Below, piece after piece: positions 28,078 through 37,242 of a stretch of 64,000 bases of DNA (its first letter is position 1; each line of letters opens with the position of its first letter). The notes beneath the pieces are model-generated. The model had not been told where the DNA came from and made no database searches. It worked only from the letters and a program-made list of their open reading frames with translations. Origin of the DNA: Aquimarina sp. AU474 (lineage in GTDB: Bacteria > Bacteroidota > Bacteroidia > Flavobacteriales > Flavobacteriaceae); assembly GCF_900312815.1 (NCBI RefSeq), contig NZ_OMPE01000009.1, forward strand, positions 558,001 to 622,000. Reading direction: 5' to 3'. The translations under genes were made by a program, and so were the position numbers.

Positions 28078-30468
28078 CTACTCCGTTCTTAAACTCTTTA
28101 CAGGATTAGCTAGCGACGCTTTGATAGCATGAAAACTCACCGTTGCTAATGCAATAATTAAAGCACAGGTTCCTGCTAATATAAACATCCACCATTGCAT
28201 ACTTATTCTGTATGCAAAATCAGACAACCAATCATTCATAATATACCAAGCTATCGGAGATGCGATTAAAAATGCTACAGTTACAAGTTTCATAAAATCT
28301 TTTGAAAGTAACTTTACAACTTCTGCAACCGAGGCGCCTAGTACTTTTCGTACTCCTATTTCACGCTTTCGTTGAAGTATCGTATAGGCTGCTAGACCCA
28401 ATAAGCCTAGACAAGAAATTAAAATTGCAAGGACAGCAAAGTTTAAAAATAAGTTCCCAAAACGATCTTGAGCTCGATATTGCTTATCAAATTCCTCATC
28501 AAGAAAATAGTAGTCAAATGAATCGTTTGGCAAGATAGTTTCCCATGTGGATTGAATTTCTGTTACCACCTGTTGTACATTTTGACCACTAATTTTTATA
28601 GCCAATAAATCTGTCTCATCTGGTTTTATGGTAATGGTAAGAGGTTGTATATTTTCTTGTAAAGACTGGAAGTGAAAATCTTGTATCACTCCTATGATAC
28701 GTCCACTTTTACCCCACTGAGAAAAGTTCGCTCCCAGTGCATCTTTGGGAGTGGTATATCCTAATAATTGGGCAGCTTTTTCATTAATCACCATACCCTC
28801 GGCAGAATCTGTAACAAATTCTCTCGAGAATTCTCTTCCGGCTACGATTTTTAAGCCATATTGCGGAATAAAATCATGATCAACAAAATAGGCATTAATG
28901 TTAGCTACCTGTTCTTCACCATTATTGTTTTGGATAATTGAATAAGCCGAATTGTTATATACCCCTGGCGCTGTCGAGGCAAGAGTGGTAGATAATACAC
29001 CAGAAATATCATCGATATTATCTTTTAATTTTTGTTGTGGAGATGAAACCGTTACAGGAAGCATAACCGTATGACTTTTATTAAACCCTAACTCTTGGTT
29101 ACGCATAAAATGCATTTGATTATAAATGATGATAGTTCCTATTATTAATGCTATAGAAATTGTGAATTGAGTAATCACTAATCCTTTACGTAATGCAACT
29201 CCTTTTTTCCCGGTAGAAAAACTTCCTTTAAGAACCTGTACAGGTTTAAAAGAGGACAATACAAAAGCGGGATATATTCCTGCAAAAACACCAATTGCGA
29301 TTGCGATTACAAAAAGATAAAAAAGTTCGAGAGGGTTGAAGAATATACCTTCGCTAATAGTTTTTCCTGCCAACTCATTAAATGTTGGTAAAATCAATGC
29401 CGTTAATGCAATTGTGATTATAAAAGCTATAAGGCTTATGATTACAGATTCACCTACAAACTGTAGTGAAAGCTGTAGTTTTTCGGCACCTATAACCTTA
29501 CGCACTCCTACCTCTTTAGCCCTTTCTACAGAACGCGCAGTGGTTAGGTTAATAAAATTAATGCAGGCAATTAACAAAATGAAAATTGCTATAATAGAAA
29601 ATATATAGATTGTGCCAATGTCTCCAGTGTAATTTCCTCCTCTTGAAGAATATAAATACACATCTTCTAAAGGTTCTAAAAACAATGAAACAAATAACTT
29701 TCCTTCTCTCATCATATCTCCAGAATTACGTTCTAAAAAATCAGGAAATTTAGCTTCTAATTGTTTAGGATCAGTATTGGGATGCACAAGAATATAAGCC
29801 GACGGATCATATAAACCCCAAGCATTATCTATACTCGTATACACTCCTTGACTATATGTAGTCATAGAAATAATAAAATTGGCTTTAATTTGAGAGTTTT
29901 CAGGAATTTCGTCCATTATTCCTGTAACCGTAAAACTTAGATCTTTAATATCTTCATCTTTAATTTTTAAAGTCTGCCCCATAGCAGGTTCATCCCCAAA
30001 ATATTTCTTTGCTGCAGCTCTTGTTAACACTACACTATAAGGTTCTTTAAGTGCATTTTTTTTGTCTCCTTGGAGTAATTCAAAATCAAACATTTCGAAA
30101 AAAGCTACATCGGCAGCAGCGGCATTATTTTCGATTAATTTTGTGTTATTTTTTCTTACTGATAAATTCAAAGTCATAAATCGTACTGCCGAAATAATCT
30201 CAGGAAATTCTTCTTCCAAATGAGGAGGGACTGCACACGCAGGTTTATCATTAATCATAACACCTGTTGGTGTTTTAAGATCAGCAACTACTCTGTAAAT
30301 ATCATCTCCCTTAGTATGAAATTTATCATAACTACGTTCAAAATTTACATATGATAAAATCAGGAAACCTGCAGTCAAACCAATAGCTAATCCGATAATG
30401 TTAATACCAGAATACACTTTGTTTTTGATTAAGTTTCTCCAGGCTATTTTGATATAATTTTTAAACAT
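28078..30468 (-). CDS. FtsX/MacB-type ABC permease, double module (second of nine)
   Basis: The 796-residue double-module permease has coupling motifs ERAKEVGVRKVIGA (first half, preceded by INFINLTTARS) and RKREIGVRKVLGA (second half), tail NPVKSLRTE. The N-terminus MFKNYIKIAWRNLIKNK is the typical start of the set. It lies 23 bp from the first permease and 64 bp from the third. The long 64-bp gap downstream (28014-28077) holds no clear terminator or promoter. Confidence 0.92.
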   Translation of the reverse strand: MFKNYIKIAWRNLIKNKVYSGINIIGLAIGLTAGFLILSYVNFERSYDKFHTKGDDIYRVVADLKTPTGVMINDKPACAVPPHLEEEFPEIISAVRFMTLNLSVRKNNTKLIENNAAAADVAFFEMFDFELLQGDKKNALKEPYSVVLTRAAAKKYFGDEPAMGQTLKIKDEDIKDLSFTVTGIMDEIPENSQIKANFIISMTTYSQGVYTSIDNAWGLYDPSAYILVHPNTDPKQLEAKFPDFLERNSGDMMREGKLFVSLFLEPLEDVYLYSSRGGNYTGDIGTIYIFSIIAIFILLIACINFINLTTARSVERAKEVGVRKVIGAEKLQLSLQFVGESVIISLIAFIITIALTALILPTFNELAGKTISEGIFFNPLELFYLFVIAIAIGVFAGIYPAFVLSSFKPVQVLKGSFSTGKKGVALRKGLVITQFTISIALIIGTIIIYNQMHFMRNQELGFNKSHTVMLPVTVSSPQQKLKDNIDDISGVLSTTLASTAPGVYNNSAYSIIQNNNGEEQVANINAYFVDHDFIPQYGLKIVAGREFSREFVTDSAEGMVINEKAAQLLGYTTPKDALGANFSQWGKSGRIIGVIQDFHFQSLQENIQPLTITIKPDETDLLAIKISGQNVQQVVTEIQSTWETILPNDSFDYYFLDEEFDKQYRAQDRFGNLFLNFAVLAILISCLGLLGLAAYTILQRKREIGVRKVLGASVAEVVKLLSKDFMKLVTVAFLIASPIAWYIMNDWLSDFAYRISMQWWMFILAGTCALIIALATVSFHAIKASLANPVKSLRTE

Positions 30469-30491
30469 AACTATTGGTTTTTTTTGATGAT

Positions 30492-32870
30492 CTACTCAGT
30501 TTTTAAGCTTTTGATGGGGTTCTGTAAAACCGCTGAAACTATTTTTCCGCTTACTGAAAAAAGCACTACAAATAAGGCTAACAATCCTGCAATAATTAAA
30601 TACATAAGCTTGACATCTTCATGATACGGAAGGATGTTTATTAACTTAGTTGCTATAAAGTAAACAGTAAAAAGACCTAGGATTGCGGCTATACTAAATA
30701 AGATTACATATTCTTTTAATAATGTTAGAAAGACATTTTTAATACTAGCACCTAGCACTTTACGTATCGCTATCATTTTTTGTTGTGTTCTCATTGAAAA
30801 AGATACCAAGCTATATAAACCTAGTACTGCTAATAGTATGGCAAGCAGAGAGAAAAAAATAAAAATATTAATGGTCCCTCTTAACGCATTCAAAAAACTA
30901 CTGTCTAATTCGGCATCCAGAAAACTAAATTCTATTGGATATCTCGGGAAACTCTCGTTAAAAACAGCATTAACGAATGCTTGAGTCTCTGTTCTTTTAT
31001 CTGAAGCTACTTTAATACTCACATTCTTACCACCTAAACCTTTATCCATAACCATAATCATAGGTGGTATTTTCTTAAAAGCTGTATAATCATTAAAATC
31101 TTTTACGACACCAATTACTTTTAAACGACCATTATCAATTGTCTTACCCAAGGCATTTTCCCATCCAAACACTTCTAAAGCGGTTTGATTTATAATACAT
31201 GCGTTTTGGATATCAGTAGCATAATCCTTAGAAAAATCTCTTCCCTGTAATAGTCTCATCTGATACGTTTTCAAAAAATCGTAATCTACCGCACGTGATC
31301 TAAGTATTATTTTCGCATTAGGTTCATTGCCTTCCCAGTTTGTATTATATTGCTCACCTCCATTAAATGGAGCAGAGTTGGATATTGAATAGTTAAGAAT
31401 ATTAGGGTTTTCAAGAAGTTTTTCTCGAATGGTATTTAGTTTTTTCATGTCTTCTTGACTAGTAGCATCTACTCGAGAAATGAGTAAATCCTCTTTTGCA
31501 AAACCGATATCACGTTGCTCTATATATTTAAACTGTTGTATAATGAGTATTGAAACAAAGACCAAAGGCATAACCAAAACTAATTGAAAAACAACCAAAG
31601 CTTTTCTTAAACCTGTACGACGTTTGATAGATGAATTTCCCTGAAGAAAAGAAGATATCTTTAAAGAAGATAGAAAAAAAACAGGGTATAAACCGGACAA
31701 AACACCAACAAAAAGTGAACCAAGGGCAGCATACAAAAAGAAGGGCCAATCCTGACTAAAAACAATGGATAAATTCTTGCCAATAATCTTATTAAAGAAT
31801 GGGAAGAATAAAAATACAAGACCCATAGCAATGATAAAAGAAATTGATACCATTAGTAATGATTCGACAATAAACTGATATCTTAAATGATACTTTGTAC
31901 TGCCCATTACTTTTTTCATCCCTATTTCTAACTCTCTATTCATTACTTGAGCTGTAGATGAATTTATATAGTTAAACAAAGAGATTAAGGCAGTAAAAAT
32001 CACTACTGCAATAAAAAGATATAATACGGTAATTTCGCTACGATTTCCACCTCCACCTCTTACTTTAGAGGTTCTCATATAAATATCACCAACAGGTCTC
32101 AAACTTAAAAGTTCTTGGACTCCATCTTTTGAAGTGACATGGTTTACCAAAAATCTCTTTATTTTTTCAGATACCTTATGAACCGATTCATTGTCATTCA
32201 ATTTAACGTATGCAGATACATTATTCGAACCCCATCCAGCATCTAGAGCATTTCTTGTAATCGTTTCATACGAATTGAAAGAAAGTAAGTAGTCAAATTT
32301 TAAATGTGAGTTTTCTGGATAATTAGAAACTACAGCAGTAACAATACAATCGTACTCTTTATTGATTCGTAGTGTTTCTCCAACAATATTTTTCTTTGAA
32401 GAAAATTTTTTGGCCAATGACTCAGAAAGGATTATGCTCATTGGTTTTTCTAAAGCACTATCTCTATTTCCCTCTATAAACTTAACCGTAAATAGATTAA
32501 AGAAGTCATTATCTACAAATAAACCATTCTTCTCATGATACATTGCATCATTAAAACTTAGGTAATTCGAAGTATTCCTTAAGCCAGTAGCGTTAATAAT
32601 TTCGGGAACAGTACTCTTTAATTCATTAGATAATACATAAGGATTATTATCCCAAATTGAATTTTGAAAACTACTGGTATATGTTCTTTCTACTCTAAAA
32701 ATCTCATCATGATTTTCATGAAATTGATCATAGCTACTTTCATAATTTATATAAAAAAGCATTAAGATTACGGCAGACAGGCCTATGGCAAGCCCACCGA
32801 TATTCATGATTGAATACCCTTTATTTTTCCTAAGGTTTCTCCATGCTATTTTGATGTGATTTTTAAACAT
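30492..32870 (-). CDS. FtsX/MacB-type ABC permease, double module (first of nine, most divergent)
   Basis: The 792-residue double-module permease is the first permease translated after TolC, adaptor, ATPase and GIN protein. Its coupling motifs depart most from the set: NRELEIGMKKVMGS in the first half and QKMIAIRKVLGA in the second, where the usual KEIG Glu is replaced. The tail is NPIKSLKTE, the only Lys version. Being next to the complete TolC-adaptor-ATPase set, it could be the core permease of the tripartite pump, with the others as later duplicates. It is 38 bp from the GIN gene and 23 bp from the second permease. Confidence 0.92.
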   Translation of the reverse strand: MFKNHIKIAWRNLRKNKGYSIMNIGGLAIGLSAVILMLFYINYESSYDQFHENHDEIFRVERTYTSSFQNSIWDNNPYVLSNELKSTVPEIINATGLRNTSNYLSFNDAMYHEKNGLFVDNDFFNLFTVKFIEGNRDSALEKPMSIILSESLAKKFSSKKNIVGETLRINKEYDCIVTAVVSNYPENSHLKFDYLLSFNSYETITRNALDAGWGSNNVSAYVKLNDNESVHKVSEKIKRFLVNHVTSKDGVQELLSLRPVGDIYMRTSKVRGGGGNRSEITVLYLFIAVVIFTALISLFNYINSSTAQVMNRELEIGMKKVMGSTKYHLRYQFIVESLLMVSISFIIAMGLVFLFFPFFNKIIGKNLSIVFSQDWPFFLYAALGSLFVGVLSGLYPVFFLSSLKISSFLQGNSSIKRRTGLRKALVVFQLVLVMPLVFVSILIIQQFKYIEQRDIGFAKEDLLISRVDATSQEDMKKLNTIREKLLENPNILNYSISNSAPFNGGEQYNTNWEGNEPNAKIILRSRAVDYDFLKTYQMRLLQGRDFSKDYATDIQNACIINQTALEVFGWENALGKTIDNGRLKVIGVVKDFNDYTAFKKIPPMIMVMDKGLGGKNVSIKVASDKRTETQAFVNAVFNESFPRYPIEFSFLDAELDSSFLNALRGTINIFIFFSLLAILLAVLGLYSLVSFSMRTQQKMIAIRKVLGASIKNVFLTLLKEYVILFSIAAILGLFTVYFIATKLINILPYHEDVKLMYLIIAGLLALFVVLFSVSGKIVSAVLQNPIKSLKTE

Positions 32871-32908
32871 AAGTGTTCGTTTTGATGATGATGATCTGTA
32901 ATCTATTT

Positions 32909-33661
32909 TTAATTCATTTTTTGAATTCTAGCTTTTCCAATTATTATTCCTTTATTTATAGATGGATCTCCATTATATGCTACGTTAGCCTCGCCATAAG
33001 CTGTTACTTTTAAGTTATCCGAAACATTAATTCTAAAATTCCCTTCACCGTAAGCCGTTATTTTGGTGTTTTCATTATTCAACCCTAAACTATTTACTTC
33101 ACCTTCTCCATAAACAGTATATTTTTGTGTTCCTACTACTCCATCCTTAATTTCTAAATAACTCTCACCATACATTGATACTTGAAATGATTCTGCTTCT
33201 AGTGAATTCATTATAATCTTTGATTCGCCATAAATTTTTAATTTAAAATCATCTGATTTCATTGGACTTTCACATAAAATGACTTCTTCTCCTCTAATAG
33301 AAAGTTCTTTGATATCCTTATAATAGACTATAGCCGTTACTTGTGTCCCTTTATATAATGATTTTCTTTGATTATTCCATTTACTATGATCTGCCTTTAC
33401 ATTTTTGGTGATCATTTTGGCACCATCTAAATAAACTCTAAGTGTTTTTCCTTCATTTTCAATATTAATTTTTTCACGAGCCAATTTTGAATTTTCTATA
33501 ACTACGCTTTCTCGATTTCCTTCTATAAATTTTACTTGGATATGAGGGCTTATAATTACTTTATCAAAATGAGCTACATCAATTACTTCTTGACTATGGC
33601 CACTTATTAATGAAACAATGCATATGATGAATGTTACGATATAGGTTGATATTCTTACCAT
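32909..33661 (-). CDS. Exported GIN-domain (DUF2807-like) beta-repeat protein in exporter operon
   Basis: The 250-residue protein has a signal peptide (1-23) and a GIN/DUF2807-type beta-helical domain. A YGE tripeptide recurs at residues 144, 164, 184, 204 and 222, preceded by a related RGE near 123, i.e. one turn of about 20 residues, as expected for a right-handed beta-solenoid. GIN-domain proteins are exported and often envelope-associated in Bacteroidota, without known activity. Its place between the ATPase (30 bp) and first permease (38 bp) of a tripartite exporter suggests a periplasmic accessory or substrate-binding role; this is inference. Confidence 0.82.
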   Translation of the reverse strand: MVRISTYIVTFIICIVSLISGHSQEVIDVAHFDKVIISPHIQVKFIEGNRESVVIENSKLAREKINIENEGKTLRVYLDGAKMITKNVKADHSKWNNQRKSLYKGTQVTAIVYYKDIKELSIRGEEVILCESPMKSDDFKLKIYGESKIIMNSLEAESFQVSMYGESYLEIKDGVVGTQKYTVYGEGEVNSLGLNNENTKITAYGEGNFRINVSDNLKVTAYGEANVAYNGDPSINKGIIIGKARIQKMN

Positions 33662-33691
33662 GATTTCGTTTTTTTTGTATGTTTAGATAAA

Positions 33692-34387
33692 TTAGGTATT
33701 TACCTCGAAGGGTTTGTTTTGACTTTCGGTTACAATTTGCCCATCAAACAGATTAATAATACGATGTGCATAATGAGAATCTCGATCTGAGTGAGTAACC
33801 ATTACAATAGTTGTACCTTCTTGATTAAGCTCTGTAAGCAAATTCATTACTTCAATTCCATTTTTAGAATCTAAATTTCCTGTAGGTTCATCCGCTAGGA
33901 TTAACTTCGCGTTAGTTACAACAGCTCTAGCTATAGCTACTCTTTGTTGTTGACCTCCTGATAATTGTTGCGGGAAATGTTTTTCTCGATGCGCAATCTT
34001 CATACGCTCTAAAACTTGTCTTACTTTTTGTTCGCGTTCGCTTTTTTTCATATTAAGATAAATCAAAGGAAGTTCTACATTTTCAAAAACAGTAAGTTCA
34101 TCAATCAAATTAAAACTTTGAAAAACAAATCCAAGATTTCCTTTCCTTATCTTAGTACGTTGATTTTCTTTTAACCCTCCTACTTCATGGCTATTAAAAT
34201 TGTATTTTCCTTCAGTTGGATTGTCCAACATCCCAATAATGTTAAGCAGGGTAGATTTTCCACATCCCGATGGTCCCATAATTGCTACAAATTCTCCATC
34301 ACCTACTTTTAGATTTACATTATTCAAGGCTAGAGTTTCAACTTCTTCAGTCCTAAAACTTTTCTTTAAATTTTCTATTTGTATCAT
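33692..34387 (-). CDS. MacB/LolD-type ABC ATPase (first ATPase of exporter operon)
   Basis: The 231-residue ATPase has Walker A GPSGCGKST (about 36-44), signature LSGGQQQRVAIARAV, Walker B LILADEPTGNLDS and the switch His in VTHSD. It is a typical stand-alone motor for FtsX/MacB permeases, whereas in E. coli MacB the ATPase and permease are one polypeptide. It follows the membrane-fusion gene by 24 bp and precedes the GIN gene by 30 bp. It retains all consensus residues, unlike the second ATPase at the operon's far end, so it is probably the general motor. Confidence 0.95.
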   Translation of the reverse strand: MIQIENLKKSFRTEEVETLALNNVNLKVGDGEFVAIMGPSGCGKSTLLNIIGMLDNPTEGKYNFNSHEVGGLKENQRTKIRKGNLGFVFQSFNLIDELTVFENVELPLIYLNMKKSEREQKVRQVLERMKIAHREKHFPQQLSGGQQQRVAIARAVVTNAKLILADEPTGNLDSKNGIEVMNLLTELNQEGTTIVMVTHSDRDSHYAHRIINLFDGQIVTESQNKPFEVNT

Positions 34388-34411
34388 CTGTTGATTATTT
34401 TATGTCTAAGT

Positions 34412-35662
34412 TTATTTTAATATAATTTTTTCGGCATCCCCAAAACTATCATAATTTGAGGTGATTACCTGTTCTCCTGATTCTAATCCTTCTAATAACT
34501 CAAAGTATCTAGAATTCTGTTTACCTATACGGATTACTCTTTTTCTAGCAATATCTCCAGAAGCATCTATTACAAATATCCATTGTCCTCCTGTACTTTG
34601 AAAAAAACCTCCTTTTGGTAATAACAAACCTTCATTTGACGCTCCCAATTGTAACTTAAGATTATAAGTCTGACCAGATCTAATGGTTTTGGGTTTTTGA
34701 TCTACAAAAACTAAATCCACTTTAAACTTGCCATTTCTAACCTCTGGATATATTTTGCGAAGTCGTAATTTGTATTCAGTACCATTACGATCTAGAACAG
34801 CTGCTAAATCTCTTTTTACCCTGTCTATATAATGTTCATCGATACTCGCCTCAATCTTATAATCGGTAAGTACATTAATTTGTCCTATACGTTGTCCTTG
34901 CTGAATATTCTGACCTATCTCAGCATCAAGAAATCCTAATTGACCATCGGCAGGTGCTCTTACATTAAGATGATCAATACGTTCGTATACCATAGAAAGT
35001 GTTTTTTTCATTCTTGCCAAATCAGCATCTAATTCATTAAGAGAAGTATTGCGCAATAAATTATCCTGATCTGTTTGTACTTTTATAATATCAAATTGCT
35101 GTTTTGATAATTCATAATTCTCTTTAGCGATAAGATATTCTTCTTTAGAAATTAAGTCATCATCAAACAGCGCTTTATTTTGCTCATAGTTTCTTTTAAG
35201 TTTTTGTAATTCGTATTTCGAATTTACAAGATCTTTTTTTCCTGCTACTTGTCTTGAGTCGAAAGTAAGTTTAGTCGAACGTAAATCATTCTGTTTTAGT
35301 GCCAAATTATTTTCGCTAGCTAAGATTTGTTCATACAACCCTCTATTCTCCAGTTTCAAAATGATATCTCCTTTTTTAACCATAGCTCCTTCTTCAATTA
35401 ATTTTTCGGTTACTCTACCTCCTTCATAAGCATCCATATAAATAGTACTTATAGGAGCAACCACGCCATTAATTGTTATATAATCGTCAAACTTTCCAAA
35501 AGAAATCTTAGATATAGATAGTTTCTCTTTTTCTGTTCTAAATGTTGATGAAGAGTTTCCAAATGCTATTTTATAACCCATAAAAAGCAATATCAAACCA
35601 ATAACAATAAATCCATAATGTTTTGGTCTTAGCCCTTTTTTCTTTTCAATTTTTATATCCAT
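34412..35662 (-). CDS. Membrane-fusion (periplasmic adaptor, HlyD/MacA family) protein
   Basis: The 416-residue adaptor is anchored by one helix (about 16-34), followed by the first half of a lipoyl/barrel-sandwich domain (about 65-110, with the EGAMVKKGDIILKLEN motif), a long coiled-coil hairpin (about 115-215), the returning sandwich half (RAPADGQLGF near 235) and beta-barrel and membrane-proximal domains. It should bridge the inner-membrane permeases to TolC. Its start lies 1 bp after the TolC stop. An unusual feature is that a single adaptor gene serves nine permease genes. Confidence 0.93.
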   Translation of the reverse strand: MDIKIEKKKGLRPKHYGFIVIGLILLFMGYKIAFGNSSSTFRTEKEKLSISKISFGKFDDYITINGVVAPISTIYMDAYEGGRVTEKLIEEGAMVKKGDIILKLENRGLYEQILASENNLALKQNDLRSTKLTFDSRQVAGKKDLVNSKYELQKLKRNYEQNKALFDDDLISKEEYLIAKENYELSKQQFDIIKVQTDQDNLLRNTSLNELDADLARMKKTLSMVYERIDHLNVRAPADGQLGFLDAEIGQNIQQGQRIGQINVLTDYKIEASIDEHYIDRVKRDLAAVLDRNGTEYKLRLRKIYPEVRNGKFKVDLVFVDQKPKTIRSGQTYNLKLQLGASNEGLLLPKGGFFQSTGGQWIFVIDASGDIARKRVIRIGKQNSRYFELLEGLESGEQVITSNYDSFGDAEKIILK

Positions 35663-35663
35663 T

Positions 35664-37022
35664 TTATTGCGCTCTATTTATATTAAATACTGGTAATCCT
35701 TGATAAAAGTCTAAAGTACTTTTATTTACTTTTAATCGTAACTGAACTTGCAAATTTTCGTTTTTAGAATTTGCGAGTAAATTTTTTGATTGATTAAGCT
35801 CTATAGCACTTATCAATCCTTTTTCGTATCGCTTTTGCGCGATTTCAAAAGTTAATATTTGTGATTCCATTTTTTGTGAACTTTGTTGGTATTCTGTTTC
35901 TAATGCGTTAGCTTCCTGAACAAGTTCTTGTATTAGCTGATATAGTTCTTGTTCCTGAATATTATAATTATTTTTTGCACGCATTGTAGCTACTTTCTGC
36001 TGTTTTACTCGCGAATGATTTGACCAACCGTTACTAATAGGTATATTAATTGCAAAACCAACAAACTGTGCAGCATTATCTTTTATCTGTGTATTAAAAG
36101 GAATTACCTCTCCAGTATCACTATCCAGTCCATTATCAACATATCTTGATCCATATCCAGCTAGCAACGATAATGAGGGGTACAAACCCCCTTTTGCAGC
36201 TGCTAATTCTCTTTGAGCCGCTTTTGCTCTAAATTCTTGTGCTTTAATAATAGGTATAAAACTCTTAGCTTTATTAAAAATAGAATTCTTATCTCTATCA
36301 TAGGTCACATCATCTTCATTGAGTTCTATCAGAGAAGACTGAATATCTATTGTTGTAGCCTCTTGCAAGTTCATTTCTTGTATTAAAGCTAGTTTTGCCG
36401 CAGTTATATTATTTAAATTTTGAGTGACTAATAACTGATCCGCTAATAACGCAGATTGCGCTTCGTATAAATCTGCTTTCGCTTTTTGTCCTAAACCAAC
36501 TTGTCTATTAACCAAATCATAGTTGTCCTTAGATACTTGTTCTTGTTCCTTAGAAATATTATGCAACCCTTCCATAAATTGAATATCATAAAAGGCAGAC
36601 ATTACTCTAAATGCTAATAGATATTTTTGATGAAGTGTTTCTTCTTTTGAAGCATCATGTAAAAGTTTTGAAGCTCTAATCGTGTTCATCTTTTGAAAAC
36701 CTCTAAATAAATCGAGTCCTGCTTCTAAATTATAATTATTTGAAACAAATTCTGTATTCTCGAAAAGATTGGTGTTAGGGTTTTCTGATCTACCAAAATT
36801 CTTAATATAGCTTGAAGATGCACTAATATTAGGTAACAAATTCCTTATAGATTGTTTATACGTTTCTTTATTTGCATCTTGATTATATTTAAACTCATTG
36901 AGTTGTAAATTGTTATTTAAGGCATAAGTAATACACTCATTCAAAGACCATGTTTTTTGAGCACTAGTAATATTCATCACAAGTATTAATATAAAAAATA
37001 CTATTTTGTTTTTGTTATTCAT
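35664..37022 (-). CDS. TolC-family outer membrane efflux protein (first gene of exporter operon)
   Basis: The 452-residue protein has a signal peptide (1-21, ending TSAQ) and two OEP repeats of long helices with intervening beta segments, the TolC trimer-barrel architecture; the WSLNECITYALNNNLQLNE start of the mature protein is typical. It provides the outer-membrane exit of the tripartite pump. It leads the minus-strand operon; about 220 bp separate it from the divergent response-regulator gene, with a candidate sigma-54 box near 37062-37077 and a dyad at 37141-37179. Confidence 0.93.
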   Translation of the reverse strand: MNNKNKIVFFILILVMNITSAQKTWSLNECITYALNNNLQLNEFKYNQDANKETYKQSIRNLLPNISASSSYIKNFGRSENPNTNLFENTEFVSNNYNLEAGLDLFRGFQKMNTIRASKLLHDASKEETLHQKYLLAFRVMSAFYDIQFMEGLHNISKEQEQVSKDNYDLVNRQVGLGQKAKADLYEAQSALLADQLLVTQNLNNITAAKLALIQEMNLQEATTIDIQSSLIELNEDDVTYDRDKNSIFNKAKSFIPIIKAQEFRAKAAQRELAAAKGGLYPSLSLLAGYGSRYVDNGLDSDTGEVIPFNTQIKDNAAQFVGFAINIPISNGWSNHSRVKQQKVATMRAKNNYNIQEQELYQLIQELVQEANALETEYQQSSQKMESQILTFEIAQKRYEKGLISAIELNQSKNLLANSKNENLQVQLRLKVNKSTLDFYQGLPVFNINRAQ

Positions 37023-37061
37023 CAGTTCAAATACTTAAAAATGTTTTGATATCATTCCTTA

Positions 37062-37077
37062 GTCTAATGTTATGCCA
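37062..37077 (-). promoter_or_regulatory. Candidate sigma-54 (-24/-12) promoter of the exporter operon, weak match
   Basis: On the minus strand the sequence reads TGGCATAACATTAGAC. The -24 part TGGCA is a full match; the -12 part (TAGAC against TTGCA) is poor. It would place the transcript start about 30 nt before the tolC ATG and puts the 39-bp dyad about 110 bp upstream, normal geometry for enhancer-dependent promoters. Chosen because the divergent regulator has a sigma-54 AAA+ domain; unproven. Confidence 0.35.
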
Positions 37078-37140
37078 TAAATTTAATTAGCTGATTATCA
37101 TATATTTAATTAAGTTTTGTTGAAATTGAAATACAAATAA

Positions 37141-37179
37141 TGTAAAATAATCATACACATAGTGTCTAATTATTTTACA
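37141..37179. promoter_or_regulatory. 39-bp near-palindrome between divergent operons (candidate activator site)
   Basis: Arms TGTAAAATAAT (37141-37151) and ATTATTTTACA (37169-37179) are perfect complements, and an inner ACAC/GTGT pair (37155-37158, 37162-37165) has the same centre, 37160; 16 of 19 positions pair. There is no T tract after it and it lies between divergent starts, so it is more likely an operator or enhancer site for the Fis-type HTH of the adjacent regulator than a terminator. Confidence 0.6.
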
Positions 37180-37242
37180 CAAAAATCAGAAATAGGATAT
37201 CTAATTTGTACTTTTATGAAGTGATTATAAAAACATAACGTT

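Noticed and set aside
10338..32870. Pseudogenes among the nine permeases
   Set aside because: All nine frames are complete with both halves, both coupling motifs and the shared tail.
37141..37179. Reading the 39-bp dyad as a transcription terminator
   Set aside because: It lies between divergent starts with no gene ending nearby and no following T tract.
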